Source of the DNA: Mauremys mutica
Taxonomy: Eukaryota; Chordata; Testudines; Geoemydidae
DNA: 64,000 nucleotides
Direction: 5' to 3'
Assembly: GCF_020497125.1 (NCBI RefSeq)
Contig: NC_059079.1
Coordinates: forward strand, 51,285,114 to 51,349,113
Shown here: positions 23,769 through 35,969 of the stretch, one piece after another
Layout: each line of letters begins with the position of its first letter
Position numbering within the stretch: position 1 is the first letter of the stretch
Translations under genes and position numbers: made by a program
Notes under the pieces: generated by a model
The model's database searches: none
What the model saw: the letters and a program-made list of their open reading frames with translations, nothing else
Told to the model about the DNA's origin: nothing

Positions 23769-25017
23769 ATGGACCCTGCTCAGCTCAATACCGCAATCGT
23801 GGATGTTTTAAACACCTCGCGCACTCTCGTGCAGTATATGGTGAACCAGGAGCTTCAAACCGAGGCAAGGAGGCGGCGGATACGGCAGCGCGGCGATGAC
23901 AGTGATGAGGACGTAGACACAGAATTCTCTCAAACCGCAGGCCCCTGCGCTTTGGAGATCCTGATGGTAATGGGGCAGATTCTATCCATTGAATGCCGAT
24001 TTTGGGCCCGGGAAACAAGCACTGACTGGTGGGACCGCATTGTGTTGCAGGTGTGGGACGATTCCCAGTGGCTGCGAAACTTTCGCATGCGTAAGGGCAC
24101 TTTCATGGAACTTTGTGACTTGCTTGCCCCTGCCCCGAAACGCCATAATACCAAGATGAGAGCAGCCCTCACAGTAGAGAAGCGAGTGGCAATAGCCCTG
24201 TGGAAGCTTGCAATGCCAGACAGCTACCGGTCAGTCGGGAATCAATTTGGAGTTGGAAAATCTACTGTGGGGGCTGCTGTGATGCAAGTAGCCAAAGCAA
24301 TCACTAAGCTGCTGCTACGAAAGGTTGTGACTCTGGGAAACGTGCAGGCCATAGTGGATGGCTTTGCTGCACTGGGATTCCCTAACTGTGGGGGGGCGAT
24401 AGATGGAACCCATATCCCTATCTTGGCACCGGAGCACCAGGGCACCCAGTACGTAAACCGCAAGGGGTACTTTTCAATGATGCAGCAAGCACAAGGTGGT
24501 TCACAAGGGACATCACCAACATCCACGTGGGATGGCCAGGGAGGGTTCATGACGCTCGCGTATTCAGAAGCACTACTCTGTTTAAACGGCTGCAGCAAGG
24601 GAATTACTTCCCAGACCAGAAATTAACAGTTGGGGATGTTGAAATGCCTGTCGTTATCCTGGGGGACCCAGCCTACCCCTTGATGGACAGTGGTCAGGAT
24701 CTGTTCAATTACAGGCTGAGCAAGTGCAGAATGGTGGTGGAATGTGCATTTGGTCCTTTAAAGGCGCGCTGGCGCACATTACTGACTCGCTCAGACCTCA
24801 GCCAAACCCCTATGTTATTGCTGCTTGCTGTATTCTCCACAATCTCTGTGAGAGTAAGGGTGAGACCTTTATGGTGGGGTGGGAGGCTGAGGCAAATCAC
24901 CTGGCCGCTGATTACGCGCAGCCAGACACCAGGGAGATTAGAAGAGCACACCAGGAAGCGGTGCGCATCAGAGAAGCTTTGAAAACAAGCTTCATCAATG
25001 GCCAGGGTACAGTGTGA
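23769..25017 (+). pseudogene. HARBI1-like transposase of Harbinger copy 2
   Basis: DDE transposase with a long intact N-terminal half. The start at ATG 23769 (MDPAQLNTAI) is chosen by alignment to the copy 3 start; an in-frame ATG at 23634 is upstream and probably not used. Features in order: acidic DDSDEDVDTEFS, RETSTDWWDRIVLQVWDDSQ, FRMRKGTFMELCDLL, a helix-turn-helix-like MPDSYRSVGNQFGVGKSTVG, then [10 protein letters not shown] (first Asp). A frameshift near 24500 follows. A second frame from about 24527 gives [18 protein letters not shown] (second Asp) and [15 protein letters not shown] (Glu). A deletion of 33 bp relative to copies 1 and 3 removes the segment between LM and DS (about 24684). 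Another frameshift near 24805 shifts the tail ([13 protein letters not shown]) to a frame ending at TGA 25015-25017. Confidence 0.92.
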
Positions 25018-25111
25018 CTGCTGTGTTTGTTGATGAACACCCACCCCCCTTGATTGACTCATTCCCTGTAAGCAACTCACCCTCCCCCTTCGAGTACAGC
25101 TTACTTATGCA

Positions 25112-25147
25112 AATAAAGGCACTCTATTTTAAAAATCATGATTTATT
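25112..25147. terminator. Facing polyadenylation signals in Harbinger copy 2
   Basis: AATAAA at 25112-25117 on the plus strand for the transposase, and TTTATT at 25142-25147 (AATAAA on the minus strand) for the Myb-like gene. The same compact arrangement is seen in copy 1. Confidence 0.6.
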
Positions 25148-25252
25148 TATTAATTCATTAATTCATTATAAAAAGAGGGAGAGAAGTAAGGGTGTGGTTT
25201 GGTGTGGTTTAGGAGGAGGATAGGAGGGATGGAGAAGGGCAGTAAAAAAATT

Positions 25253-26903
25253 TCACATTAATGACAGCCTTCTGGTTGGGCTGTCCACGGGGGTGGAGTG
25301 GGCGGGTGCACGGAGCCTCCCCCCATGCGTTCTTACACGTCTGGGTGAGGAGGATGTGGAACATGGTGAGGGTTGAGGGTGGTTATACAGGGGCTGCAGC
25401 GGCACTCTGTGTTCCTGCTGCCGTTCCTGAAGCTCCACCAGACGCCGGAGCATGTCAGTTTGATCACACAGCAGCCCCAGAGTTGCATCCCGCCACCGCT
25501 GATCTTCCTGCCGCCACCTCTGATTTTCCTGCCGGTCTTCCTGCCGCCACCTCTCATCTCAGGTGTCTCTCCTGTCCTCACGTTCACTGGCATCTTTCCT
25601 GTAATTTGATACCACGTCCTTCCACTCATTCACATGAGCTCTTTCCTTGCGTGTAACTTCCATAATATCCGAGAACATTTCATCTCGCGTCTTCTTTTTC
25701 CTCCGCCTTATCTGGGCTAGCCTTTGGGATGGAGTAGGGAGGCTTGAAAAATTTGCAGCTGCATGAGGGAGAGAAGTATTTAAAAAGATACATTTTACAG
25801 AACAATGGTTATACTCTTTCACAGTGAACAGCACTATTCACCTTACATAGCACATGTGATTTCCCTACAAGGTCGCATTTTTCATCTTAATACTGAGTGC
25901 CTGCAGCTCTGGGGTTACAGATCTCACAGACACAGGTCCGGGCATCAGAATTCAGCTTGCATGCGGCCATGGTAAGCCACTGTCTTTCGGCTTCTGCAGT
26001 GACTTACCCCTCCCCTCAACGCATGGCTAATACCATGCTAGCTCCCTGCTAATCAACACCCTCCCCCCCCCACTGCCTGTCTGGTAGCTTGGGGAAGATC
26101 CCCGCTGACCAAACACAAAAAAGATCATCGGCATTTCACTGCCTTGCCCAGAAACCTTCTGCAAAGGCTTCTGGAGTACCTCCAGGAGTGCTTCATCGAG
26201 ATGTCCCTGGAGGATTTCCGCTTAATCCCCAGACATGTTAACAAACTTTTCTAATTAACTATACTGTCAGCGAATGCATCCCAAGTCCTCAGGGCAAATC
26301 AATCATTAAAAAACGCTTGCTTAAAAAACAATCTTTGATATTTGCAAAGGTACACTCACCAGAGGTCCCTTCCATGGCTTCATTGTCTGGGGTAGTGGGT
26401 TGGGAGGGTAATTCCGTCGGGGTGAGAAAAAGCTCCTGGCTGTTGGGGCTCACGGAGTGCTGTGTGCTCTCTGCAAGGTCGTCCTCCTCACCTTCTTCAT
26501 CGTCATCTTCCCCGTCTGCATAATCCTCAGCCATGGCAGAGATTACAACCCCCACCTCGGAATCCACGGACAGGGGTGGGGTACTTGTGGCGCAGCCCCC
26601 TAAAATTGCATGCAGCTCAGCGTAGAAGCGGCATGTTTTTGGCCCTGCCCCGGACCTTCCATTTGCTTCTTTGGTTTTCTGGTAGGCTTGTCTGAGCTCC
26701 TTGACTTTCACTCTGCACTGCAGTGAGTCCCTGGTGTGGCCTTTATCCGACATAGACCTTGCAATTCTTTCAAATACTTTTTCATTTCGTCTTTTTGAAC
26801 GCAGTTCTGTTAGCACTGAATCCTCTCCCCAGATAGTGATCAGATCCAGTACCTCCCGTGCAGTCCATGCTGGGCCTCTTTTTCGATTCTCAGGAGACTG
26901 CAT
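25253..26903 (-). pseudogene. Myb/SANT-like DNA-binding gene of Harbinger copy 2
   Basis: Two-exon partner gene of the transposase. Start at ATG 26903 (MQSPENRKRG) by comparison with copy 3; an in-frame ATG at 27023 is also open. Exon 1 (26903-26360) is intact. It has RGPAWTAREVLDLITIWGED, SMSDKGHTRDSLQCRVKVKE, then LRQAYQKTKEANGRSG and TCRFYAELHAILGG: a trihelix/Myb_DNA-bind-type core, with a DEEGEEDD acidic stretch and a conserved NSQELFLTPTELP box. The intron is 26359-25759 (GTGAGT donor; acceptor TCATGCAG). Exon 2 opens SQRLAQIRRRKKKTRDEMF, followed by a premature stop near 25560. The C-terminal tail RRLVELQERQQEHRVPLQ continues in another frame to 25253. A short internal tandem repeat of CTTCCTGCCGCCACCTCT marks the broken area (25500-25560). 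Confidence 0.9.
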
Positions 26904-27290
26904 TGTTACCTGTGCTAATGAGCTGTGCGTGGTCACCTGTGCTGATGAGCTCTCCACGCTGGGGAAGCAGGAAATGAATTTCAAAAGTTCGTGGGGCTTT
27001 TCCTGTCTACCTGGCCACTGCATCCGAGTTCAGATTGCTGTCCAGAGTGGTCAGTGGTGCACTGTGGGATACTGCCCGGAGGCCAATACCGTCGATTTGC
27101 GGCCACACTAACCCTAAACCGATATGGTAATACTGATATTAGCGCTACTCCTCTCGTTAGGGAGGAGTACAGAAACCAGTTTAAAGAGCCCTTTATATCG
27201 ATATAAAGGGCCTCTTAGTGTGGACGGGTGTGGCGTTACATTGGTTTAACGCTCCTAAAACCGGTTTAAATGCGTAGTGTAGACGAGGCC

Positions 27291-27543
27291 TGAGATTGAG
27301 TGACATTCAAATCCATGACCTTCAGCACTGTAGTCCAGTGTTTTAACCATTCAGTCACCAAACCTCATTGAGAGTATTAATGCACATTACAAACCACAGG
27401 TCCTAATCCTGCAAAGATTTATGAAAATTCTGACCTTTATGCACATGAGTAGTTCCAATGAAGTCAAGAGTATGACTTACATGCATAAAGTTAAACACAT
27501 GTGTAAGTGTTTGCAGGATGGCTATCAGATGATTAATGCTAAT
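27291..27543. repeat. tRNA-SINE-like fragment and flank
   Basis: 27300-27365, read on the minus strand, has GACTGAATGGTTAAAACACTGG and GGATTTGAATGTC, similar to A-box and B-box parts of a tRNA-derived SINE. The match is weak and no tail is seen. Confidence 0.35.
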
Positions 27544-27920
27544 TAGAGCTGGTTGGTAAATTTCAGATGGGATATTTTTTTCAATTGGAAAATGACATTT
27601 TGTCAAAACAAACTTCCCGCAGGAACAGGTCAATTCTCAATGCATTCAATTTTGAAAAAAAATGGAGAAAAGTGTTTCAAAGTTGGCATTTTCAGAATGG
27701 AACAGTTCAATTTTTATAGTTCAGAGCAATTTTTTTAAAGTTTATTTTATATTAAAAACTACATGATCAAAATAAAATGCTTCAACCGTAATGAAGTTTT
27801 TGAAAATTTTGTTCTGAAGGAAATTAAATAAATCGGTTTTGTTCCAATTTGGAGCTAAACAACTTTAAACATCACAGAATTTCCTCATGAAATGGAATTT
27901 CTAGTTCTCACACAGCTCTA
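27544..27920. mobile_element. hAT-type MITE
   Basis: 377 bp. Left end TAGAGCTGGTTGG, right end ...CACAGCTCTA, so the inverted ends start TAGAGCTG and fit the hAT YARNG rule. Flanks are ATGCTAAT (27536-27543) and ATGCTAAG (27921-27928): an 8-bp target duplication with one mismatch, as expected for hAT. The interior is rich in GAAATTT/AAATTTC motifs and codes for nothing. Confidence 0.82.
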
Positions 27921-28855
27921 ATGCTAAGGCTTAACAGCCAGTAATATAGAAAAAATACATTTACAATCTACGGTTGATATAAATGAAGTAACTTTTCTGA
28001 TTCTCTGGTCTTCCTCTGCTAAAACATATCCATCTGAACTTGCTCTGAACCATGCACCAAGCTTCCCGCAGGCATAGACTTGCAGCTGTGCTTCTATGCT
28101 ATGGACAAATATCTAGGAAGGATTATGATCAGGCCAAATACATTTATGACCACTCCACGCCAGTCTGCACTAAAATGCTATGCTAGTGAATTTGCATTAG
28201 TCTATTTATCTTGTTGTTCAACCCCATATACATGGCTAATTTATGGACTCCTTAACCATATCTGAGTTTCCAAATTTATATGTACTAGCTGCTGCAAATT
28301 TTAATGTTATTTTGTTTTGTTTGTTTTAGAAGAAAGTTATGCATCTAAGTAACTTTTTATTTTTCTAATGGGGTAATTATTGAAACTAGAACATTACAGT
28401 CAAACCTAGCCAAGCAAAGTGCATTAATCATCTTTGCCTGCATGCTTATTTAAGTAGTAGGACCATGGGAGACTGCATGAGATTCCACTGCAGGTCACAA
28501 GATGCTAGAGCTGTTCCAAACAGCCAAAAGAAAAATAGCATTACTTTCAACTCATTTAACACTTTCAGTAGAGTCTGTACACACACACACACACACACAG
28601 GGGGATGTGGTCCTCCATTACAGCCTCCTAATGTACTGAATCTAATTAAATATATGAAACAGTAGTGCTATCAGAATAAGAATCTGCAGTGGAAACTGTA
28701 GAAAGGGCTAATGGCCATAGCAATATGTCTAGTCTACTGATAAGTTAATAACTCAGTGTTTAAGAGTCCACAAGTAAGGAAATAAGTTAACAACGGGTGA
28801 TGGACAATTAGCAAATGACTCTTGAGAACTAGGATAAAATTTATGCATAGTTTAA
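27921..28855. other. Non-genic stretch with a (CA)n microsatellite
   Basis: No gene seen. A simple AC dinucleotide repeat occupies 28579-28599. Confidence 0.6.
28579..28599 (+). repeat. (AC)n microsatellite
   Basis: About ten uninterrupted AC units. Confidence 0.95.
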
Positions 28856-29095
28856 GGCCATGTCTACACTAGAGATGCTCTGCTGGTACAGGACACAGCT
28901 ATATTAGCAAAGCTGAGCTTTGAACCAATATAGCAAAGCCACCACCTGTGACAGAAATAAGCTGTGCTGTTTCAAATGGTACTGCATCTACACCAGGGAT
29001 TTCATCACACCAATGTCAGTCAGTGTTCACACCTCTTCCCACCCAGACCTCCAGACATATCCATGTTGGCAGATGTCTGTAGTGCATACCTGGCC
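28856..29095. mobile_element. Harbinger-type MITE
   Basis: 240 bp. Left GGCCATGTCTACACTA; right end, reversed, GGCCAGGTATGCACTA. Flanked by TAA on both sides (28853-28855 and 29096-29098). The ends resemble those of the full Harbinger copies in this window, and the interior has no coding capacity. Confidence 0.88.
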
Positions 29096-32000
29096 TAAAT
29101 CAATGGAGGCCAACATAATGCACCAATTTCTCTGTGTATTTCAGAGGGAGCTACACTGAATTGTAGTGGGCAGCTGGAAAAAAGGAGATAGATAGCCCAT
29201 TTGGCAGACACCCAGAACTAGAGGGGCAAAATATGCACAACATTTAGAGCAGAACAGCCAAAGCCATCTGAGGTCAGCAATACCAAGTTAAATGGATTTT
29301 AATGTATTAAATGGAGATGCAAGACAAACTGAAATGTAACTGGGAATATGAACCCTGCTCTCTTTTCCTTGACTTCTAAAAATGCTGCTCTACCCACATA
29401 AGCTTTGCTGCTAATTTTACTGTTAATCCAATTATAGGAAATATATTCATATAGTAAATAAGCAGACCAGGGAAGAAAATTCTGAGCCTGTCCCCCAGAT
29501 TTCTTTCCCAACAAGGGAAGAACTTACTGCTGGAATCCAAATCTTTCCTGATTGGTCAAAAACTGAAACTTTTTCTTTTGATTTCTGAAAAGCCACTTGT
29601 ATAGTGCTCTCTTAAAGACACAACACATCCATATCAACCAATACCTGTATTGCCCTCTTCATTTGATCAAAAATGTAGCCACTTGCCTTTTACTGAGACC
29701 ATGCATGCCATGTGCTCTTTGAATCTCTCTTCTTGCTCCTGCTTTGCCTTCACATAAGAGAATGTGCCAGCCATCTTCTATCAACTCCTGCCTTTTCCCC
29801 TACCGGCACCCAAGTTTGGAAGCATTCCTAAGTATCCCCTAGTCTTTGATTTGTACTGTGACAACCAGTACAGCATTTAATAGTAAAATAATGGAACCTA
29901 CCTACAGTGAATTCAGATGTAGTGAACATTTATAGTTAATTAGAATGAATGTTCCAGAGCATGTTACTGGATCACAATTGCAATAAAGTTGTTCTGTGTA
30001 TCACATTGACTATAAGAAAAATTCCATTATTTTAAACTGGATGTATCCATCTCAGGTTTTAATCTTCCCATATTCTAATCAACTCTCATTGCAATCAATG
30101 GAACTGAGCAAATGTCTACCATTTTCATGATTGCATTGAAAACAAAATTAGTTCACTGGCAGTGAATGATCCAGCAAACAAGTTGATTGTTTTTGGGGGG
30201 GGGGGGCACGGAACAGTGAATTTTAGAAAATATTCATGAAAAGTGAATTTTGAATTCATAAATTAGATTTTTTTTATTTGAAACCCAATTCTAAAAAATT
30301 ATGTTCATCCAGTCAGTGAACAGATGTGCCATGTAAATTTCAAGTCCAACCAACATCCCAGATCTTCAGTGTCAAAATACCCAGAGTTAAGATCTTACCC
30401 ACAATATACAGGGTAAGAATTGTGTTCAGACACAACAGTGAATAATTTTGATTAATGAATAAAAGACTAACCTACTCGCTAAATATTTGTGAAGAACAAA
30501 TTATGTGAAATTCAAATAAGTTATTCACTATGAATTATTTGTTGAACACTAAATAGAAATATAGGAGATTAAGAATGAAACAAATGTATATTTTACAGGG
30601 GGGTTTTGTTTGTTTTTTTGTTTTTTAGAGACAGACTTAAAGATGGATCTGTATGTGTTTCATTTTTCCATTGGGGAAAAAAATGGGAATTTTGTAAGTT
30701 TAATATCACAAAATAGAGTAGGAAAAAAAACCCCCCAAAACTGGTATTGAAATGCCTTATTTACAAAAAATATTTTGATTCAGATTTGAATGTATATTAT
30801 ATTCTGGATTACAAAGCAAAAACTGTTCTTAAGGAAGTTTGCTTCTTCAGGGTTATAAAGAAGTGCCTCAATCCTGCACCCCCAGAGTCCCATTTCTTGT
30901 GGGGGGTTTTCAAACCAGTGTATTAATATGAGACATGACAATTTGGTTAAATAGCTGTAGATCATGCCATGGTATGTTTTTATTCAGAAAATATGGCCCA
31001 GAATTGCCCAGGAGTCATTCAAATTGCATTCCAATTCCTGCCCATTTAATACTTTCTAAGGTATCAAAGTCCAAATCAAACTATGAACACACCTCTAAAA
31101 TTAGATCTGTTTTTAGCTGCAAAAGAGAAGTTGCAATGGTGACCTGTCACCTGTCCAACATTTTATCTGAGTGAAGTAACAGCTTCTAGTTAGAGGGCAC
31201 ATTTGCTCCCACATGGAACATGTTGGTAGAGAAATGGCATGATCACTGCTCACTATTTATCCACTGCTCACAACTCTATCGTTGGTTGCTGCTATGAAAC
31301 AGAACTTAACCATTTATTATTTTGGCAGCCAGTGAGAGAAAAACCCTAGAGAACACACCGTGTATGTGTAGTTGAGCAATAAGCTTAGAATTTTTTCTTG
31401 ATTTCCTCACAGGTCTAAAATTAACATGACTGTCAATTTTTTTTGGAGGGGGGGGTAAACAAGTATTTATTTTAAGGGATAATTGTCATTACTTCAAGGG
31501 AGGTTAAGAGTTCTGATTTGTTCAGCTCCCTGGAATGTATGCTCTTATGCAAAAGAACATGGAATATAGTGTCAGTTTATCATAGTGTCATAGTTTTGGA
31601 TGGATTGACAGGGTGCCTTACTTTCCCCTTAGAACTAGTAGGTAATTATAAGTACAGAAGAGAGCATGGATAACCACAGTGTTTTGTGTTTTCATTCTCT
31701 GGAAATCTAAAAGATACAGCAGTGCAAACCTCAGAAACCTGTCAGTGCAAGATATTTCCCTATCCCCATGGACTCTCTCAGATCCTGCCCCAGAAATAGT
31801 TACATGGACTGTGAAGACGGTGAGCTGCCATGGGGCGTCCTTCCCTCTCATTTCATGGCCATACCCTCTCCTCTCCATCTCTTGGGTCTCTCAAATCAGG
31901 TTGAACATCTTTGGAGTATGTTTTCATGAGGTTTCCAGGACCTACTGCCTCCCGTCAAGCCAGAAATATTGCAGAAGAAGCCTTAATGGAGCTGTGTGAC

Positions 32001-34189
32001 TCAATAAAGGAAGCAGGACTTGGCCCGAATTCTGTTTGTACAAAAGTTCAGAGCTATTTTCATGTAATTATAAACTCTTCATTTATAAATATATGGTACA
32101 AAGTGGTCAAATTAAGATTCTGCAATGCCTACTCTAAGTTGAAAGATGTGTTCCAGGAATGTGGACAAGCTAAGCAAGTGCCTTGAGTTCACTCACTGCC
32201 ACTAAAAGTGACTTGGTGGATGACTTTATGTACCTTCTTGCTTGATTAAAAAAATTTCAGCTCCTTCAGCTGACCTGCTTGCTTCTTGGCTTACTGAGTC
32301 AAGCAAATGACTTATGTTCTGATGTTTCCATGTTTTAAAAAAGAGTCAGGCAGATGATGCACTCCCAATGGATACACACAAAACAAGAATAAGGAATCAA
32401 AAGTGGAGTTTGCCTTTGACTGGAGACAGCCAGAATTACAACTGTGGTCATTGCTAATTTTCCTCTTTTATGATTCTGCTTCTCTTCATTATCTTCAATA
32501 ATGAAACAGCTTTGTTACAGACTACAGATGGCTGAAGACCAAAACTTAACTGTGATAAACAGGAGAAAAAAACCAAAACATTAAAAACATGAAAATAATG
32601 TTGTTAGAGGGTAACTTTAACATGGCTACTGTGGCTAAAATAGAAAGATCATGAATTAAAGATGAGCAGACAAAGATATAGTAGAAATCCTTATTGGATG
32701 GCTGGTTTTGTAGTGTTTGGAGGCAGGTCACATTGCATCTAGACTCCTGAAATTTAGGATTTTTGAATAATAAATTTGGTTTTGGTCCATCTCCATTTCC
32801 TGTTCACTTACTTCTAACAGGAAAGGTGGTTTGATTTAGCACTTCTATTTGGAGGAGAGGGGAGATGTCTCCAGACTAGTATTGCTTATCTGAGCTCCTT
32901 TCTCATTCAGAGGCTAGGGGAAGCAGGGAATTAGGATACACAAAACAGTTGGAGCCCATAGGTGCATTTTTTTTTAAACTTGGTAATCTTTTCTCCTCTT
33001 CCTGTCTAACACGCTGTGAATTAGTGAAATTCTTAGCTATCTTGGCATTTATTCAAATTGTCCTATGCACATTTGTTAAAAGCCTGTGCACTTTTCTAAA
33101 TAAAACTGCTGTTTAAATAAAACTAAACTTTAATAGATATGGATTCACATTCAGAGCCACATTCCAAATACATCATCTGTAAATTAAGATGGTTGTGCGA
33201 TAGAAGTAACTTAATGGTTACTTAAGGTAAATAAACCAAGATAAGACTCAAGCTTCAAAAGTATGCTTCGTTCTGACAACACTTGTAAATGGAGATTGTC
33301 AGGAATTTTCCAACAAATGTTTCATCGGAAAAATGTCAGTTTGCCAAAACCAAAATTGCTTGTGGAAAAGGTTTGATTTTTAAAAATCCCTCCTCTCTTG
33401 TGATACTTTAGCATTTCTATGTCCGATTCTGGATGAAACTGAGAATTACAGGAAAACTTTAACAATGAAATATAACGGGAGCAATTTAATTGAATATTTT
33501 AAAACTTCCAGAAATATTTTAGGTTTGGTTCTAGGAAGAGACTCAGTTTTCGGTAAAAGGATTTGTTTCCTACATGCACCCATTAAACTCTTGTCCATCT
33601 TCCTAACTCAGAAGTCTCCTAAAAGCTCTCCTAAAATCAGTTTTGTCAATCTGATATAAGTTGTCATTCTAATTTCAGTAGTCAAACAATTTGATTTTTT
33701 AAAATAACTTAAATGATTCCCCATGGCTATGACTGCAAAAACTATTAGCACTTTTCATGCATATATGGGACTGTCTCTTGAGACACAAACTGATTAACAA
33801 AAGTTGGAAAAACTGGACGTGACTTTCAGACATCCCAGTAAAGCAGAATTGCACTAAGTGACAAGTGGCAATAAAAGCCCTTGAGAGGCAGGTGTCTATC
33901 AAGCTCAGGGGACTTTAATATTAGAGAAAGAAAATCTTCCCTTTACAAATGGGAAATAAGCTAAGCAAAGCCTTCAAATCTCTCTTTTTCTATTGATATA
34001 CCTTACTTTCATTTGGCCTTTTCACTATGGGCTGAATCTTGCACGATGCTAACTGTCAGATGAACATAGACTCAGGACACCAGGGTAATCTTTAATCTCT
34101 GCTAGCCTATAGTTTTTATACCTCTTCACTAAAGCCTCCTAATGGCCTGTAAAGTCAGTGACTGTAGAAAGTCATAGCTAATGCTACAG
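29096..34189. other. Long non-genic stretch
   Basis: About 5 kb without a gene I can support. AT-rich, with a G-run (about 30196-30206) and T-run/T-rich patches. 30190-30330 and 33298-33400 look like fragments of the decayed GAAT/AAATTTC-rich hAT MITE family (compare 27544-27920), low confidence. Open frames of 60-110 codons (for example 31679-31999 and 31911-32186) lack domains and splice context. Confidence 0.5.
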
Positions 34190-34330
34190 TGAGGATTTTG
34201 GCCCTGAAGCGAAGTGGTTACCCGCTCCTGCCCTGCAGGGCTTGAAACAGCCCAGGAGAGGGCTGTGGCTGGGGCAAGAAGCCTGGGCTGATTGGGGGAA
34301 AGTAGGCTCAGCTGGGGCCTACAATCTCTT
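34190..34330. repeat. GC-richer interspersed repeat fragment
   Basis: Contains CCGCTCCTGCCCTGCAGGGC, CAGCCCAGGAGAGGGCTGTG and TGGGGCAAGAAGCCTGGGC, a composition unlike the AT-rich surroundings and similar to a repeat I associate with turtle genomes, possibly LTR-derived. The family is not certain. Confidence 0.4.
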
Positions 34331-35290
34331 AGGTTTGGAATCTTGCTAGCTAGAATTCCCTTAGATATTACTGCCTGGGAACTGTACTGAACTGGAATCT
34401 CTAGCACAGAGTTTAAGCCTGTAATTTTACAAGAGAAAGATTAGAGTTTTGTTGTTGCTTCGCAGACCTAACTGTCCAGAATCCTGCATGCTCCACAATG
34501 GCAATGTGGTATTAATGCCTTCTGGAATTCTCTGTTGTCATTACCCAGAACCATCAGCTGTCTTGGAACTAACTGTCTTCTTTGAGAGTTCCAAGGACAA
34601 ACAGGATTTCAGATGCATCAACCCATCCATGAATTTAGGTTTGCTTTTTTAAAGTAGTAACTATCTTTAATTAATATAATCAAAATTAAAATATATATTA
34701 ATCATTGCTGTCAATTTCTGAATTTTTTTCCTTGCAATTGTTCATGTTTTTCTGAAAGTCCCAGCTTCTAAAGTTACAATATTGCATGAGACTACCCCGC
34801 TTTCATTTAAAAGCAAAACATAAGATTCTAGCAGCTGTGTGGTTCCTGGGGAAAGCCTGAAATGTGAGCCATGTGCACCCTAAAGGCTCTAAAGACAAAA
34901 GATAAATAGATAGAATGCATTTTTAAACCACCTTATTTCAAGGGACCAGACTTGTGTGATTTTTTAACATTTGGGCTGGTCAATGCTGATTCATTCATCG
35001 ATTTTGTGGCCAGGAAGGTCCATTATGACCATCTAGTCTGATTTCCTGCATAATACAGACCTATGACTACATCAGTATTCATGTAATGGTTAACTTTTAA
35101 AATAAATCAATTATTATGCTGTATCCAACATGCTAGTTTCCCCCAAGTTAGACTGTATACATTTGTTGATTAGGTTCTCCAAGGACTACATGTATAATAT
35201 ACTAAGTACCTATTGCAATTAGCCAAGTACTCAGATCCCATTGAAATCAAGAGGAGTTGGGAATGAGTAATGTCTCACTGGATCAGACCC
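34331..35290. other. Non-genic stretch with a short CR1 tail
   Basis: No gene seen. A CR1 3'-end fragment on the minus strand is at 34990-35070 (listed separately). Confidence 0.5.
34990..35070 (-). repeat. CR1 3'-end fragment
   Basis: CGATTTTGTGGCCAGGAAGG, TCCATTATGACCATCTAGTC and TGATTTCCTGCATAATACAG follow the order of the CR1 3' UTR read in reverse, as in the CR1 copies at 18522 and 51437. Confidence 0.7.
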
Positions 35291-35293
35291 TTA

Positions 35294-35969
35294 GGGTACG
35301 TCTAAATGACAATGTGATTGTAGCAGAAAAGACATACCAGTGCTTGCTTTAGTCTAAACATCACAGGTCAGAATTGTAATGAAGACATGATGTCATGGGC
35401 TTCAGTGTAGCCTATCAACTTGAGTACAAAGGTAGACTCCAGAGTGGATTGTTAGCACTTGATAAAGCCCATGTTAATATGTCTTCACTACTATTGTTAC
35501 CAATGCTAAATAGACAAAAGGTAGCATGGATAGACGTACCCATGCTACAGTCACACCTGCACTTGTAGGCTGGGGTGAGATTCCAAACTTAAGATCACAT
35601 ACTCACACTAGCTCTCATTATTAAAATAGTAGTGTAACCACAATATCGGGACAGTGGCATGGACTAAGCGCCCAGAGTGCAACCCACCTGGACCCCAAGG
35701 GTGGCTAGCCCATGCCACCGCTCACTGTTGCCTACATTACCACAACTTAGTGTGCTAGCTTCATGAGAGCTTGTATGTCTACATGAGCTGCAAACCGCAC
35801 CTCTGGCTCCAAGTGTAGATGGTCACTGTAGTGTAGATATAACCCTTACCCACCACCTATGATGTAATATCCATACTGCTATTTTTAGCATAGTGGCTTG
35901 GGTGAAGCTAGTGAGAGTCTACCTTCCCAGGCTGGGAGGTACAATCCCCGCTGCAGTATAGACATACCT
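35294..35969. mobile_element. Harbinger-type MITE, possibly composite
   Basis: Left GGGTACGTCTAAATGAC. Two candidate right ends exist. One is TGTAGATATAACCC ending at 35845 followed by TTA; the other is CAGTATAGACATACCT ending at 35969 followed by TTA. The left flank is TTA (35291-35293), so both choices give a 3-bp duplication. The simplest readings are one 676-bp element with internal end-like repeats, or a shorter element abutting a solo right end. Confidence 0.65.

Larger units (their letters stand above)
23400..27290 (-). mobile_element. PIF/Harbinger transposon, copy 2
   Basis: 3891 bp. Left end GGGTACGTCTACACTACGG; right end, reversed, GGCCTCGTCTACACTACGC. Flanked by TGA at 23397-23399 and 27291-27293, an exact 3-bp target duplication. 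The transposase is on the plus strand at the left and the Myb/SANT-like gene on the minus strand at the right; the genes converge. Decay is intermediate between copies 1 and 3. Confidence 0.93.

Noticed and set aside
28579..28599. Short tandem array as a CRISPR or other system
   Set aside because: A plain dinucleotide microsatellite; there are no repeat-spacer units anywhere in the window.
31679..32186. Overlapping frames suggesting an exon
   Set aside because: No convincing splice sites flanking a conserved domain, and no recognisable protein family.
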